A stretch of DNA of 64,000 nt. Source: Archangium gephyra (GTDB lineage: Bacteria > Myxococcota > Myxococcia > Myxococcales > Myxococcaceae). The position numbers were made by a program, and so were the translations under genes. The first letter of the stretch is position 1; each line of letters starts with the position of its first letter. Where the stretch lies: NCBI RefSeq assembly GCF_001027285.1, contig NZ_CP011509.1, forward strand, positions 8,704,501 through 8,768,500. Direction: 5' to 3'. Under the pieces are notes generated by a model. That model saw only the letters and a list, made by a program, of their open reading frames with translations, had not been told where the DNA came from and did no database searches. Below are positions 37,027 to 46,163 of this stretch, piece by piece.

Positions 37027-37923
37027 TCAGGCCCACGCCTTGCCGATGCCGAGCGCGGCCCGGGCCTCGTCCGGGCTCATCGGCTCGCGGCCGATGTCTC
37101 GCGCGAGCCGCACCGCCTTCTCCACCAGCGGCCCGTTGCCCTTGGCCATCTCCTTGCCCGCCGGGTCCAGGTAGAAGTTGTCCTCGAGCCCCACGCGCAG
37201 GTTGCCGCCCAGCACCAGCGCCGCGGCCACCAGCTTCCACTGCACCTTGGAGATGCCGATCACCTCCCAGGTGTCCTCGGGACGCACCTGCCGCGCCATG
37301 GCCAGCAGGTTCTCCGCCGTGGGCGCCACGCCGCCCAGCACGCCGAGGATGAAGCTGTACTGCAGCGGGCCCTTGAGTGCCCCCATGGCCAGCAGCGGCT
37401 CCGCGTTGTGGATGTGGCCCATGTCGAAGCACTCCAGCTCCGGCTTCACCCCCCCCTCGCGCATGGCGTCCGTGGCCAGCAGGATGTCCGAGAAGGGGTT
37501 GGGGAACACGAAGTCGAAGACGAAGTCCTTCCGCTTCTCCGAATACTTCGCGTAGTTCATCGAGCCCATGTTGAGCGCGGCCATCTCCGGCTTCGTCTTC
37601 CACACATAGGCCAGGCGCTCCTTCTTCGCCTCCTCCGAGTCGACGCCCATGTTGAAGCCGCCGGTGGAGAAGTTGACGATGATGGGGCTGCGCTTGCGCA
37701 CCTCTTCCTGGATCTGCCCGTAGATGTCCGCGCTCCAGGTCTGATCCCCCGTGTCGGGCTCGCGGCCGTGGATGTGGACCACCGCGGCACCGGCCTCGTA
37801 GGCGCGGCGGGCCTCCTCGCCAATCTCCACCGGCGAGTACGGCAGGTACGGGCACTGGTCCCGCTTGGCCAGCACACCCGTCAACGCGCAGGTGACGATG
37901 ACCTTGTCCTTCGACAGCGGCAT
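37027..37923 (-). CDS. Beta-keto acid cleavage enzyme (BKACE, DUF849)
   Basis: A 298-residue TIM-barrel enzyme that condenses a beta-keto acid with acetyl-CoA and cleaves it; the best known case is 3-keto-5-aminohexanoate cleavage in lysine fermentation. VIVTCALTG opens the barrel, VVHIHGREPDTG supplies the zinc-binding HxH, FSTGG and ECFDMGHI (with the metal His) follow, and NLRVGLEDN closes it. GAGGAG lies 7 bases before ATG 37923. It is downstream of an enoyl-CoA hydratase and a TetR gene, suggesting an acyl-CoA degradation operon. Confidence 0.87.
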   Translation of the reverse strand: MPLSKDKVIVTCALTGVLAKRDQCPYLPYSPVEIGEEARRAYEAGAAVVHIHGREPDTGDQTWSADIYGQIQEEVRKRSPIIVNFSTGGFNMGVDSEEAKKERLAYVWKTKPEMAALNMGSMNYAKYSEKRKDFVFDFVFPNPFSDILLATDAMREGGVKPELECFDMGHIHNAEPLLAMGALKGPLQYSFILGVLGGVAPTAENLLAMARQVRPEDTWEVIGISKVQWKLVAAALVLGGNLRVGLEDNFYLDPAGKEMAKGNGPLVEKAVRLARDIGREPMSPDEARAALGIGKAWA

Positions 37924-37963
37924 GGGGTTGCTCCTCGGAGCTCGGAGAAGGGGAAGGCGGGAA

Positions 37964-38752
37964 TCAGCGGTCGTTCCACTTGGGAGGACGCTTCTCGATG
38001 AAGGCGGTGACACCCTCGGCGGCGTCCTCGGCCAGCACATTGAGCGACAGCTGCGAGGACAGGTACTCCAGCGCGGCCGGCAGGGGCATGTCCTCGGCGG
38101 TGAAGAAGGCCCGGCGCCCCAGGGCCAACACCGCCTGGCTCTTGCCCGCGAGCTTCCCCGCGAGCGCCGCCACCGCCGTGTCCAGCTCCCCCGCGGGCAC
38201 CACCCGGTTGAGCAGCCCCAGCGCGAGCGCCTCGCGCGCCGGCATCCGCTCGCCCGTCAGCACCATCTCCAGCGCCCGCTTGCGGCCCACGTGCCGCTGC
38301 AGCAGCGCCATCATCATCATGGGGAAGAGCCCCACGTCGATCTCCGGCGTACCCAGCTCGGCGTGCCCGGCGGCCACGGCCAGGTCACACGCGAGCACCA
38401 GCCCCAGTCCGCCCGCGAGCGCATGGCCGTTGACGCGCGCCACCGTGGGCTTGCGCACGTCCTGCAGCCGCAGCAGCAACCGGCCATAGGCGCGGCGGCC
38501 CTCGTGGGTGGCGAGAAAACCCCCCTCCCCGCCCATCTGCCCGAGGTCTCCCCCGGCACAGAACGCCTTCTCGCCGGCGCCGGTGAGCACCACCACGCGC
38601 ACGGCGGCCTCCGCCTCGGCCCGGTCCAGCGCGGCCATCAACTCGCGCAGCACCTCGGGCGAGAGCGCGTTGCGCGCCTTCGGCCGATCAATGGTCAGGA
38701 GCGCTTGCCCGCCTTGGGCCTGGTACCGGACGACACCTTCTCCTGCTTCCAT
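37964..38752 (-). CDS. Enoyl-CoA hydratase/isomerase family protein
   Basis: A 262-residue crotonase-fold enzyme. The oxyanion-hole segments are GEKAFCAGGDL and GHALAGGLGLVLACDLAVA, and TPEIDVGLFP supplies a catalytic Glu. The first of the two usual glutamates (GGGxE) is replaced by Gly, so simple hydratase activity is uncertain and another crotonase reaction is possible. ATG 38752 lies 58 bases inside the end of the TetR gene, so the two are cotranscribed. Confidence 0.87.
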   Translation of the reverse strand: MEAGEGVVRYQAQGGQALLTIDRPKARNALSPEVLRELMAALDRAEAEAAVRVVVLTGAGEKAFCAGGDLGQMGGEGGFLATHEGRRAYGRLLLRLQDVRKPTVARVNGHALAGGLGLVLACDLAVAAGHAELGTPEIDVGLFPMMMMALLQRHVGRKRALEMVLTGERMPAREALALGLLNRVVPAGELDTAVAALAGKLAGKSQAVLALGRRAFFTAEDMPLPAALEYLSSQLSLNVLAEDAAEGVTAFIEKRPPKWNDR

Positions 38753-39408
38753 GACGCCTCCGCGGGAGTGGCGGCGCCGGGAAGGACGCCGCGAAGGAAG
38801 GACTCGGCGATCTGCAGCTTGGCGCGATCCAACGCCTCGGGGCCACGGTCCTCCATCAAGCCGGACACGAAGGCGGTGAGGCCCAGCTCGATGGCGCCGA
38901 AGAGGAGCGAGGCGCACAGCATGGGATCCAGGTCCCCGCGCAGCTCTCCGGTGCCCTGGGCGCGCGCGAACATGTCCGCGGCCATGCGGATGGTGTCCAG
39001 GTAGGCCTGCTGCCGGCTGACGACCTGGGTCCCCGCGGGGCTGCGGGCCACCTCGAGGATGAGCACCTTCACCGCGCGCGGATCCACCCGGTAGGCCTCG
39101 AAGGCCACGTCCGCGATGCCGCGCACCTTCTCCTCGAGCGAGGTGCTCTCGTCCAGGGCCACCGAGCGCATGCGCGCGACGAAGCCGCTCCACCCCGTCT
39201 CGACGACGGTCTCCAGCAGCTCGTCCTTGTTCTTGAAGTAGTGGTAGACGAGCCCGTAGGCCACGCCCGCCTCTCGCGCCACGTCCGCGATGCGGCACCC
39301 GTGGTAGCCCTTGCGCGCGAACACGTCGATCGCCGCGCGCAGGATGGTGCGGCGGCGCTCACTCTCCCGGTTCCCAGCCGCCTCCGACTTGCTCTGCCGC
39401 TGACTCAC
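38695..39408 (-). CDS. TetR family regulator of acyl-CoA operon
   Basis: A 237-residue regulator. The HTH is near the N-terminus (RRTILRAAIDVFARKGYHGCRIADVAREAGVAYGLVYHYFKNKDEL in parts), followed by a helical ligand domain similar to FadR/YsiA-type acyl-CoA sensors. GTG 39408 has GGGAGA upstream; a longer TTG start at 39441 would overlap the palindrome at 39428-39447. It heads the operon TetR - crotonase - BKACE and probably represses it. Confidence 0.88.
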   Translation of the reverse strand: MSQRQSKSEAAGNRESERRRTILRAAIDVFARKGYHGCRIADVAREAGVAYGLVYHYFKNKDELLETVVETGWSGFVARMRSVALDESTSLEEKVRGIADVAFEAYRVDPRAVKVLILEVARSPAGTQVVSRQQAYLDTIRMAADMFARAQGTGELRGDLDPMLCASLLFGAIELGLTAFVSGLMEDRGPEALDRAKLQIAESFLRGVLPGAATPAEASWKQEKVSSGTRPKAGKRS

Positions 39409-39427
39409 GCGGTGTCTCTCCCCGGCC

Positions 39428-39447
39428 GGTTGATTCGTCAATCAGCC
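39428..39447. promoter_or_regulatory. Probable TetR operator
   Basis: Inverted repeat with arms GGTTGATT and AATCAGCC around cgtc, matching at 14 of 20 positions, 20 bases before the GTG start of the TetR gene. Position and form fit autoregulation of the TetR - crotonase - BKACE operon. Confidence 0.45.
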
Positions 39448-39503
39448 GGGGAGGACGCTACGGAGGCAAGGGCCCGGGGTCAATGCCCTTGCCGGGCCAC
39501 TGG

Positions 39504-41048
39504 CTACTGGATGGTGCCCTCGACGGTGGGCGAGTACACGATGACCTCGTGGCCCTGCTCCGGCGAGGCGGTGAACGAGCACGGCGCGGTCACCGAGTAC
39601 GCGATGGGCCGGGGGTAGTCCGGCGCCGGGGGGTTGGCGGCGGGATCTCGCACGTCCGTCACCGCGTACGTCATGAGCGTGAAGGGCGGGTAGGTGAAGG
39701 CCATGCCCTTGAGGAACGTGGTCACCTCCACGGGCCCCACCGAGCCGTTCTCGCAGCCGTCCGACTCGCCGTTGCGGGCGATGCTGTTGAACCAGGGATC
39801 CGCCAGCAGGAACGAGGCGACGTACGCGTCGAACTTCAGCATGTTCCGGATGTTCTTGGGCGGAGTGCCGCTCGGGGCCGGCACGAGCTGGCGCACGACG
39901 GCCTTGGGGTTGCGCGAGGTGAGGTCGCGGTCCAGGTCATGCGGCCAGCCCGTCCAGATGATGCGCTCCTGGACCCAGATGAGCGTGATGATGTCGTACT
40001 TGCCGTTCTTGCCATCCCACTTGCCATTGCCGTTGGCGTCGACGTAGCGCTCCTTGAGATCCCAGGTGCCGTTGTCGTTGTTGTCGACGAAGGGCTCGGT
40101 CAGGTCGACGAAGGGCTCTTCCGCGTCGCGCACGCCGTTGTTGTTGTTGTCGTCGAAGGCTTCCTCGCCCGTGGTGACGGCGATCATGCTCACCAGGTTG
40201 TCGCGGGGGTTGTTCTCCTTGCCCGGACGGATGGGATCCTGCCGGCGGGGCTCCTGGAGGGTGGGCTCCTTGAGGTAGCCGGCGATGGGATCGTCCTGCC
40301 ACATGAACGGATGCATCCACAGCGGCGCGATGTACTCGCCGGTGTGGGTCTCGTCGTTGAGCGGGGTCCAGGAGAAGGTGCCCGGGGTCACGTCGTCGGG
40401 CATCGGCAGCGAGGTCTTGTAGATGACCTGGGCGTTGCCCACCACGTCGGTGACGCTGGTGGCGCTGGGGCCGATGGTGCCGGCCTCGGTGAGGAAGGAC
40501 ACCTGCGCCCCGGCGATACCATCACCGTTGCGGTCGGCCACGTGGGCGATGCAGTTCACCTTCACGCCCGCGATGAGGTGACGCGTCTCATCGTAGGCGC
40601 CAATGGCGTGCACACCACCGGAGCCATCACCGGAGATGGAGCCGCACTGGAACGTGAACTGGCGGGAGTTGGAGGCGGAGCCCGCGAAGGTGACCGCGGG
40701 ACTGGTCACCGACAGATCCTCCACCCGGGCGATCACCACCACGGAGGACACGCGGCCGCCCTTGGCCACCACTTGGGTGGAAGCGATGCCAGTGCCCACG
40801 TCGGTGGTGGCCTCCGGGGGATTGATTTCGACACCGGAAACGGGCGCCTGCGTCTCGAAGACGACGCGCACGCCCGGTTGCGGCTGACCACGAGAGTCGA
40901 TAGCGCGAAAGCGCAGAGTGGTGATCTCCCCCAGCTTGGGCTGGACGGGAGACTGATCCACGAACTCCAGCGTGGCCGGGAGTGAGGGCTGGCATGCGGC
41001 GAGCACCCCACTCGTGATCGCCACACACACGGCAAGACCCAGACGCAT
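39504..41048 (-). CDS. Lipoprotein with Ig-like and Ca-binding-like repeats
   Basis: A 514-residue lipoprotein (lipobox SGVLAAC, cysteine near residue 19). The N-terminal half contains two Ig-like (Big_1-type) stretches, such as ITTLRFRAIDSRGQPQPGVR and NGDGIAGAQVSFLTEAG. The middle holds acidic Asp/Asn-rich loops (DDNNNNGVRDAEEPFVD, DNNDNGTWDLKERYVD, DANGNGKWDGKNGKYD), which resemble EF-hand or thrombospondin type 3 calcium loops. Surface display or an adhesive role is inferred. AAGGAG lies 9 bases before ATG 41048. Confidence 0.75.
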   Translation of the reverse strand: MRLGLAVCVAITSGVLAACQPSLPATLEFVDQSPVQPKLGEITTLRFRAIDSRGQPQPGVRVVFETQAPVSGVEINPPEATTDVGTGIASTQVVAKGGRVSSVVVIARVEDLSVTSPAVTFAGSASNSRQFTFQCGSISGDGSGGVHAIGAYDETRHLIAGVKVNCIAHVADRNGDGIAGAQVSFLTEAGTIGPSATSVTDVVGNAQVIYKTSLPMPDDVTPGTFSWTPLNDETHTGEYIAPLWMHPFMWQDDPIAGYLKEPTLQEPRRQDPIRPGKENNPRDNLVSMIAVTTGEEAFDDNNNNGVRDAEEPFVDLTEPFVDNNDNGTWDLKERYVDANGNGKWDGKNGKYDIITLIWVQERIIWTGWPHDLDRDLTSRNPKAVVRQLVPAPSGTPPKNIRNMLKFDAYVASFLLADPWFNSIARNGESDGCENGSVGPVEVTTFLKGMAFTYPPFTLMTYAVTDVRDPAANPPAPDYPRPIAYSVTAPCSFTASPEQGHEVIVYSPTVEGTIQ

Positions 41049-41136
41049 CTGAGAAGACTCCTTAGAAGAGGACTTCCATCTTCCCGGTCTCAGATGCGTC
41101 CAGTCAAGGACAGCGGCCTTTTCAGGGCTGCCTGGG

Positions 41137-41487
41137 TCAGGCCGCGGAGCCGCTGAACATGGCCCGGGCCACGCCAAGCAGGCGATCGACATCCCGGGCG
41201 GTCAGGCCCCTCGCGCGAGCGAAGTCCGACAACGGCCGCAGCAAATCCTCTGTCTGCGCCGGTGTCTCCTCCGTTCCCGCGAAGAGTTCGCCCAGGCTAA
41301 CGCCCAGGGCCAAGGCCAGGGCGGCAAGGGTTTCCACATGCGCAACACGCTCTCCCCGCTCAATCATCGAGAGGAAGGAAACGCTGATTTGCGCCCGCTC
41401 CGCGAGCTCCTCCTGCGTCCAACGCTCCGGGCGCTGGGTGCGAAGTTCACGAATACGCTGTCCGATACGTTTGCCGAGTTCCGACAC
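41137..41487 (-). CDS. XRE-family transcription regulator
   Basis: A 116-residue protein with an HTH_3 (Cro/C1) domain: RIGQRIRELRTQRPERWTQEELAERAQISVSFLSMIERGERV (in parts), then LAALALALGVSLGELF, the usual end of the domain. The remaining about 40 residues have no recognised fold. GTG 41487 is preceded by GAGG at 6 bases. No toxin partner is adjacent, so it is not an antitoxin pair as far as can be seen. Confidence 0.85.
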   Translation of the reverse strand: MSELGKRIGQRIRELRTQRPERWTQEELAERAQISVSFLSMIERGERVAHVETLAALALALGVSLGELFAGTEETPAQTEDLLRPLSDFARARGLTARDVDRLLGVARAMFSGSAA

Positions 41488-41859
41488 GAAAGACCTCGTC
41501 CTCCTCAGGGGGAATCCAGTCAGGGAGTGAAGAACCACGCACACGCGGCCGGGATTCCTGCCTCCCGGTTTCCGACCGTCCCCGAGCTCCGTAACCGTGA
41601 GGTTCACTCCGAAGTCCGAGCACGCTCGCCCCCTTGTCGAGTCCTGCCGCCCCACGAAAAAAAGAGGGAGGACCCGCCGCGAGCTTGTGGCGGTGTGACG
41701 GACTCGTATCGCATCCCGAGTCCAAAGCCGAGCCCCACGTTCATACCCGCGGTGCGTCATCGGTCGCGTGGCCGGAGAGGGCGCGTGGGAGCGGGCCCTT
41801 CAGGAAAAATATTCAGGCCGGGGTGCTGGCATTCGAGCCCACGCTCCCCTGCCCGCGTG
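41488..41859. other. 372-base gap between XRE and AMIN genes
   Basis: No supported gene. It should hold the XRE promoter. On the minus strand a CCGCC/GGCGG stem (41674-41678, 41689-41693) is followed 10 bases later by a run of seven T (41657-41663), a weak terminator candidate for the AMIN-domain gene. The two small open frames here have no ribosome site or codon bias. Confidence 0.4.
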
Positions 41860-43359
41860 TCAGCGGCCGGAGGGACGCTGGAACTCGATGACGACCTCGT
41901 TGCCCTCCTGGCGCGTCTCGTACGTCACCTGCTCCTTGAGCTTGATGGCGACACGCACGGTGCGCGAGGGGCCCGCGTCGGCGTTCACCGAGGCCACCGC
42001 CGTGTCGAAGAAGGAGGTGTTGAGCGAGCGGGTGTTGTTGGACTCGGCGATGCGGGTGTTCTCCAGCTCCAGCACCACTTCCTTGTTGCCCTCGGTGACG
42101 TTGTAGCGGACGGGCTCGTTGGTGCGCACGAAGACGCGCGAGCCCGAGGGCTGGAAGCCCACCAGCGTCATGACCTTGCTGCGCGAGGAGCCGGCGGCGC
42201 TGTCTCCCTGGGCGGGCGCCCGGCGAGGCGTCTCCGCCTGGGCGACGCGGCTCTCCCGCGCCTCGGCCTGCTGACGCCTGCGCTCCTCGGCGGCGGCCCG
42301 GCGCTCCTCGGCGGCGGCCTCGGCCTCCTCGCGCTTCGCCTCACGCTCCTCGGCGGCCAGCCGCTTCTTCTCCTCGGCGGCGGCGCGGGCCTCGTCCTGC
42401 TGGCGCTTCTTCGCGTCGGCGGCGGCCTGGGCGTCCGCCTCGCGGCGAGCCTTCTCGTCGGCCTGCTGGCGCTTCTTCGCGTCGGCGGCGGCACGGGCCT
42501 CGTCCTGCTGGCGCTGCTTCTCCGCGGCCGCGGCGGCCTCCTTCGCCGCCCGCTCCTCCTGGAGACGCCGCTGCTCGGCCTGCTGGGCCTGCTGGGCCGC
42601 CACGCGCGCGGCATCCTCCTGCGCCTTGCGATCGGCCTCCGCCCGGGCCTGGGCCTGCCGCTGGGCCTCGGCATCCGATTTGGCCGCCGCGGTGGCCTGG
42701 GCCGCGGCCTTCTCCTGCTGCTGCCGGTCCGTCTGCGCCGCCGCGGTGGCCTGGGCCACGGCCTTCTCCTGCTGCTGCCGGTCCGTCTGCGCCGCCGCGG
42801 TGGACTGGGCCGCGGCCTTCTCCTGCTGCTGCCGGTCCGTCTGCGCCGCCACGGCCGCCTGCTCCGCGGTGGTACCGGGCGTGGTGGCCGCCGCCGCGGG
42901 AGCCGTGCCCGCCGCCGCCGGAGCCGTGCCCTGCGCGGCGGTGGGCCGCTCCGCCACGGCCGCGCCTCCACCGCCCGCGATGGTCACCACCAGGGTGTTC
43001 CCGGCGGCCTGGATGTCCGTCTCCACCTCGCGCTCATAGCCGATGAGCACTCGGGCGATCGACGACTCGTCCGAGCCATAGATGGCCGTCCGGATGCCGG
43101 TGATGGTGCCGTTGCCGACGGTGATCTCCTCCTTCACGCCGGAGATGACGGCCTCGGAGATGTCGATGACCAGGCGGGGCGGATCCGTCATGGTGAAGGT
43201 GGTGAAGTTGGGCTTCTTCGTGCCCACGATCTCCACCCGGCCGCCCGTCACGTTGACGCCCGTGATGGTGTTGAGATTGCCCGGGGCCTGCCCCTCCTGC
43301 GCCAGTGCCAGGGCTGGCACCATCACGCAGGCAAGCAACGCAACCATGATGGCCTTCAT
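41860..43359 (-). CDS. AMIN-domain protein with charged repeat region
   Basis: A 499-residue protein with a signal peptide (VALLACVMVPALALAQ). An AMIN-like beta domain (about 25-125: ITGVNVTGGRVEIVGTKKPNFTTFTM in parts, PPRLVIDI) is followed by a long Ala/Gln/Glu/Arg coiled coil (about 135-380) and a second AMIN-like domain at the C-terminus (VFVRTNEPVRYNV, VVLELENTRI). AMIN domains target PilQ-type secretins and amidases to the envelope. ATG 43359 has GGAAG 6 bases upstream; an earlier ATG at 43386 is less likely. A periplasmic scaffold role is inferred. Confidence 0.8.
   Translation of the reverse strand: MKAIMVALLACVMVPALALAQEGQAPGNLNTITGVNVTGGRVEIVGTKKPNFTTFTMTDPPRLVIDISEAVISGVKEEITVGNGTITGIRTAIYGSDESSIARVLIGYEREVETDIQAAGNTLVVTIAGGGGAAVAERPTAAQGTAPAAAGTAPAAAATTPGTTAEQAAVAAQTDRQQQEKAAAQSTAAAQTDRQQQEKAVAQATAAAQTDRQQQEKAAAQATAAAKSDAEAQRQAQARAEADRKAQEDAARVAAQQAQQAEQRRLQEERAAKEAAAAAEKQRQQDEARAAADAKKRQQADEKARREADAQAAADAKKRQQDEARAAAEEKKRLAAEEREAKREEAEAAAEERRAAAEERRRQQAEARESRVAQAETPRRAPAQGDSAAGSSRSKVMTLVGFQPSGSRVFVRTNEPVRYNVTEGNKEVVLELENTRIAESNNTRSLNTSFFDTAVASVNADAGPSRTVRVAIKLKEQVTYETRQEGNEVVIEFQRPSGR
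42683..42853. repeat. Three 54-bp tandem repeats in AMIN gene
   Basis: Encodes about three copies of an 18-residue unit TAAAQTDRQQQEKAxAQA within the coiled coil. The copies are almost identical at DNA level, so copy number may vary between strains. Confidence 0.85.
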
Positions 43360-43559
43360 CGGAGACTTCCCTTCGAACGGACGCATTGCGTCTCGAAGCT
43401 AGCACGCGGTGCCCGGGCTCCAACTTTCCAGCAATCCCGCAGCGAGCGTGGTGGTTGTGCCCTGAAAATGGCCATCGGCCCTGGCACTTCCACCTGGAAC
43501 GGCCACGCCCCGGAAACCGGTCTACGAGCGGCGGTCGCTCCCCCCGTGCGGCGGCCCGC

Positions 43560-44837
43560 TCAGCGCAGCCGCGGCAGGGCCGGCTTGCGGGTGCGGTGGG
43601 TGCGCGCGTACTCGATGAGGTTCTTGATGTCGTAGCAGATCTGCCGGATGTCGTGCCCCATCGTCAGCTCGATGTGGCTGTTGCCCTTCACCGGCCGCCA
43701 CAGCAGGTACTCGCTCTGGGCCGCGTGGTACACGCTCCGGGTGGACTCCACCGAGGCCAGCGGATCCATGTCCCCGAAGATGATGGCCATGGGGATGTGG
43801 ATCTTCGAGAAGCCCCGCTTGAAGTCGAAGCCGGTGCGGTAGCAGACCATCTCCCCGCGGCGGATCCACTTCGCGAACTGCTCCACCACCTTGCGGGGCT
43901 CGCGCTCCCCGCCCTCGCGCAGCAGCCAGCGCACGTCCTTGGAGCTGACGCGTGCGGGATTGCTCAACCGGTTGACGCGGGTGGTGAGGCTGTTGAAGAC
44001 GGGATGGTCCTCGGCCCGGGCGAGCTGCTTCTCCGCGAACTTCAGCCAGTCATCCACCGGGATGTAGTGGAAGCGGCGCTGCTGGGGCCCGTCCTTGGGC
44101 TCCAACCACCGGGCCAGCTTCTCATTGACGGCGGAGGCGCCCCGCGCGAGCAGCATCCGCCCGGCGTGCCCGACCCGCTCCTCCAGGTTGAGGCCGGCGA
44201 TCGCCGTGTCGATGGCCGCGCTCAGCACGGGCGTGCCCAGGGCCAGCACGCGCAGCGCCGCGATGCCGCGGCCCAGGTCCGCCGGAGAGCCGATGGTGAT
44301 GAGGCCCTCGAAGTCATCGTGGATGCCGGCGTAGCCATAGCCGAGCATCCCGCCCATGGAGTGGCCGCAATAGAAGATGCGCTCGCGCCGGGTGATGCGC
44401 TTGACCCCCGACACCGCCGCCGGCAGGTCATAGAGGAAGTAGCTGTCGATGTCCCAGCCGTAGTCCAGGTCCTGGGGCAGCGGGCGGCGGAAGCGCGCGG
44501 CGCGCTCCTTCTGGAACTCGAGCGAGCTCTTGCCGTGCCCGCGCAGCTCCAGGATGTGGATGTCCACCCCGAAGAAGAGCAGGTTCTTGACGAACTGGCC
44601 GCTCGTCCACGCGTGCCGGTTCTGTGAGAAACCGTGCACCAGCAGCAGCGGCTCGCCGAACAGCGGCTGCGCGAAGGGCTGCTTGACGGGGCGATAGCGG
44701 GTGATGACGAGAGACCAGCCATCGGCCGTCTCCACCACGTACTTCGTCTTCTGGTAGAGCGACCGGAAGTCGAGCTCATCGACTGTCGGTGTATGGGGAC
44801 CCGTTGGAGTCGCCGCTCTCCAATCCGGCAAGCGCAT
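43560..44837 (-). CDS. Alpha/beta hydrolase (lipase-like)
   Basis: A 425-residue alpha/beta hydrolase. LLLVHGFSQNRHAW supplies the oxyanion His-Gly, CGHSMGGMLGYG is the nucleophile elbow with the catalytic Ser, FGDMDPLAS the acid region, and GNSHIELTMG the catalytic His. About 45 residues precede the domain, and there is no clear signal peptide. Similar long hydrolases include polyhydroxyalkanoate-synthase-related and lysosomal-lipase-like enzymes, and the substrate is unknown. It follows folC by 9 bases, in the accD-folC transcript. Confidence 0.83.
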   Translation of the reverse strand: MRLPDWRAATPTGPHTPTVDELDFRSLYQKTKYVVETADGWSLVITRYRPVKQPFAQPLFGEPLLLVHGFSQNRHAWTSGQFVKNLLFFGVDIHILELRGHGKSSLEFQKERAARFRRPLPQDLDYGWDIDSYFLYDLPAAVSGVKRITRRERIFYCGHSMGGMLGYGYAGIHDDFEGLITIGSPADLGRGIAALRVLALGTPVLSAAIDTAIAGLNLEERVGHAGRMLLARGASAVNEKLARWLEPKDGPQQRRFHYIPVDDWLKFAEKQLARAEDHPVFNSLTTRVNRLSNPARVSSKDVRWLLREGGEREPRKVVEQFAKWIRRGEMVCYRTGFDFKRGFSKIHIPMAIIFGDMDPLASVESTRSVYHAAQSEYLLWRPVKGNSHIELTMGHDIRQICYDIKNLIEYARTHRTRKPALPRLR

Positions 44838-44846
44838 ACCGTGAAT

Positions 44847-46151
44847 CTACGAACTGTGATGCAACGCGCCAAGGTTTCCACCGAGCCTGGCGCGCACGGA
44901 ACCCACCAGGAACAGGGATCCCGTGCACAGGATGACGTCTGCCGGTGCGGCGCGAGCCCGTGCGCCCGCCAGGGCCGCGTCCAGCGATGACCAGGCGCAC
45001 ACGTCCGCACACAATGCACGGGCCTCGTCGAGGTAGCGCTCCGGGGCCAGCGAGCGAGGGGTGTCGAGCGGTGTGAGATGTACCGACGTACAGCTTGGCA
45101 GGAGCGCGCGCAGCATCGGTCCGCGATCCTTGTCGGCCACGACGCCGAACACGCAGTGCACCTTGCGACCCGGGTACAAGGAGCGCAGGCCCGCGAGCAG
45201 CACTTGCACCCCCGCGGGGTTGTGGGCGCCATCCAGCAGCACGGGGGGCGAGCCGCCCAGCTCTTCCAGGCGTCCAGGCCAGCGAGCCCCGGCGAGTCCC
45301 GCCCGCAGGGCCTCCGGGGAGACGGCGACCCCCCGCGAGGCGAGCTGCTCCAGGGAGGCGAGCGCCACCGCGGCGTTCTGCCGCTGGTGCTCCCCTCGGA
45401 GGCCCAGGGTGAGGCCCTCCAGCGAGAGGCCCGGTCCCTCGTAGGCGAGGCGGCCGTCCGGGCGCTGCACCACGGAGAAGTCACGGCCCTCGAGGAGCAG
45501 GGGCGCCCCCACCTCCCCTGCCTTGCGCTCGATGGCGGCGAGCGCCTCGGGCTCCTGACGGCTCACCACCCCGGGCACACCCGGCTTGAGGATGCCGGCC
45601 TTCTCCCCGGCGATGGCGCCCAGGGTGTTGCCCAGGTACTCCATGTGATCGAAGGACACCGGGGTGATGGCGGTGACGAGCGGCTGGCACGCGCTCGTGG
45701 CATCCAGCCGGCCGCCGAGGCCCACCTCCACCACGGCCACGTCCACGGCCTCGCGCGCGAAGTGCCAGAAGGCCACCACGGTGCCGAACTCGAAGTACGT
45801 GAGCGAGGTGGCCGCGGCCGGGTGCCGCTCGAGCACCTCGAGGATTCGCTGGCCGAACACCTCGTCGGAGATCTCCTCCCCGTCCACGCGGATGCGCTCA
45901 TTGACGCGCACCAGGTGGGGCGAGGTGTAGAGCCCCACCCGGTGGCCCGCGGCGTGGAGCGCGGCGGAGCAGAAGGCGCAGGTGCTGCCCTTGCCGTTGG
46001 TGCCCGCGACATGGAGCACGGGGTAGCGGCGCTCGGGGTGGCCAAGCGCCTCCAGGGTCTCCTGCACGCGCTCGAGGCCGAGCTTGATGCTGGAGGGGCT
46101 GAGCCGGGAGAAGAACTCCAGGGCCTCCGCCGGCGTCCGGGGCAGCGTCAT
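44847..46151 (-). CDS. folC: Folylpolyglutamate/dihydrofolate synthase
   Basis: A 434-residue Mur-ligase-family enzyme that adds L-glutamate to (dihydro)folates using ATP. HVAGTNGKGSTCAF is the P-loop, TSPHLVRVNERIR the folate loop, VVEVGLGGRLDAT and FDHMEYLG follow, and LLDGAHNPAG is the C-terminal signature. It lies 12 bases after accD, the same gene order as in many proteobacteria. Confidence 0.95.
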   Translation of the reverse strand: MTLPRTPAEALEFFSRLSPSSIKLGLERVQETLEALGHPERRYPVLHVAGTNGKGSTCAFCSAALHAAGHRVGLYTSPHLVRVNERIRVDGEEISDEVFGQRILEVLERHPAAATSLTYFEFGTVVAFWHFAREAVDVAVVEVGLGGRLDATSACQPLVTAITPVSFDHMEYLGNTLGAIAGEKAGILKPGVPGVVSRQEPEALAAIERKAGEVGAPLLLEGRDFSVVQRPDGRLAYEGPGLSLEGLTLGLRGEHQRQNAAVALASLEQLASRGVAVSPEALRAGLAGARWPGRLEELGGSPPVLLDGAHNPAGVQVLLAGLRSLYPGRKVHCVFGVVADKDRGPMLRALLPSCTSVHLTPLDTPRSLAPERYLDEARALCADVCAWSSLDAALAGARARAAPADVILCTGSLFLVGSVRARLGGNLGALHHSS

Positions 46152-46163
46152 CGCTCGTGGGGA

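Noticed and set aside
41137-41487. Toxin-antitoxin pair
   Set aside because: The XRE protein has no adjacent small partner gene on either side.
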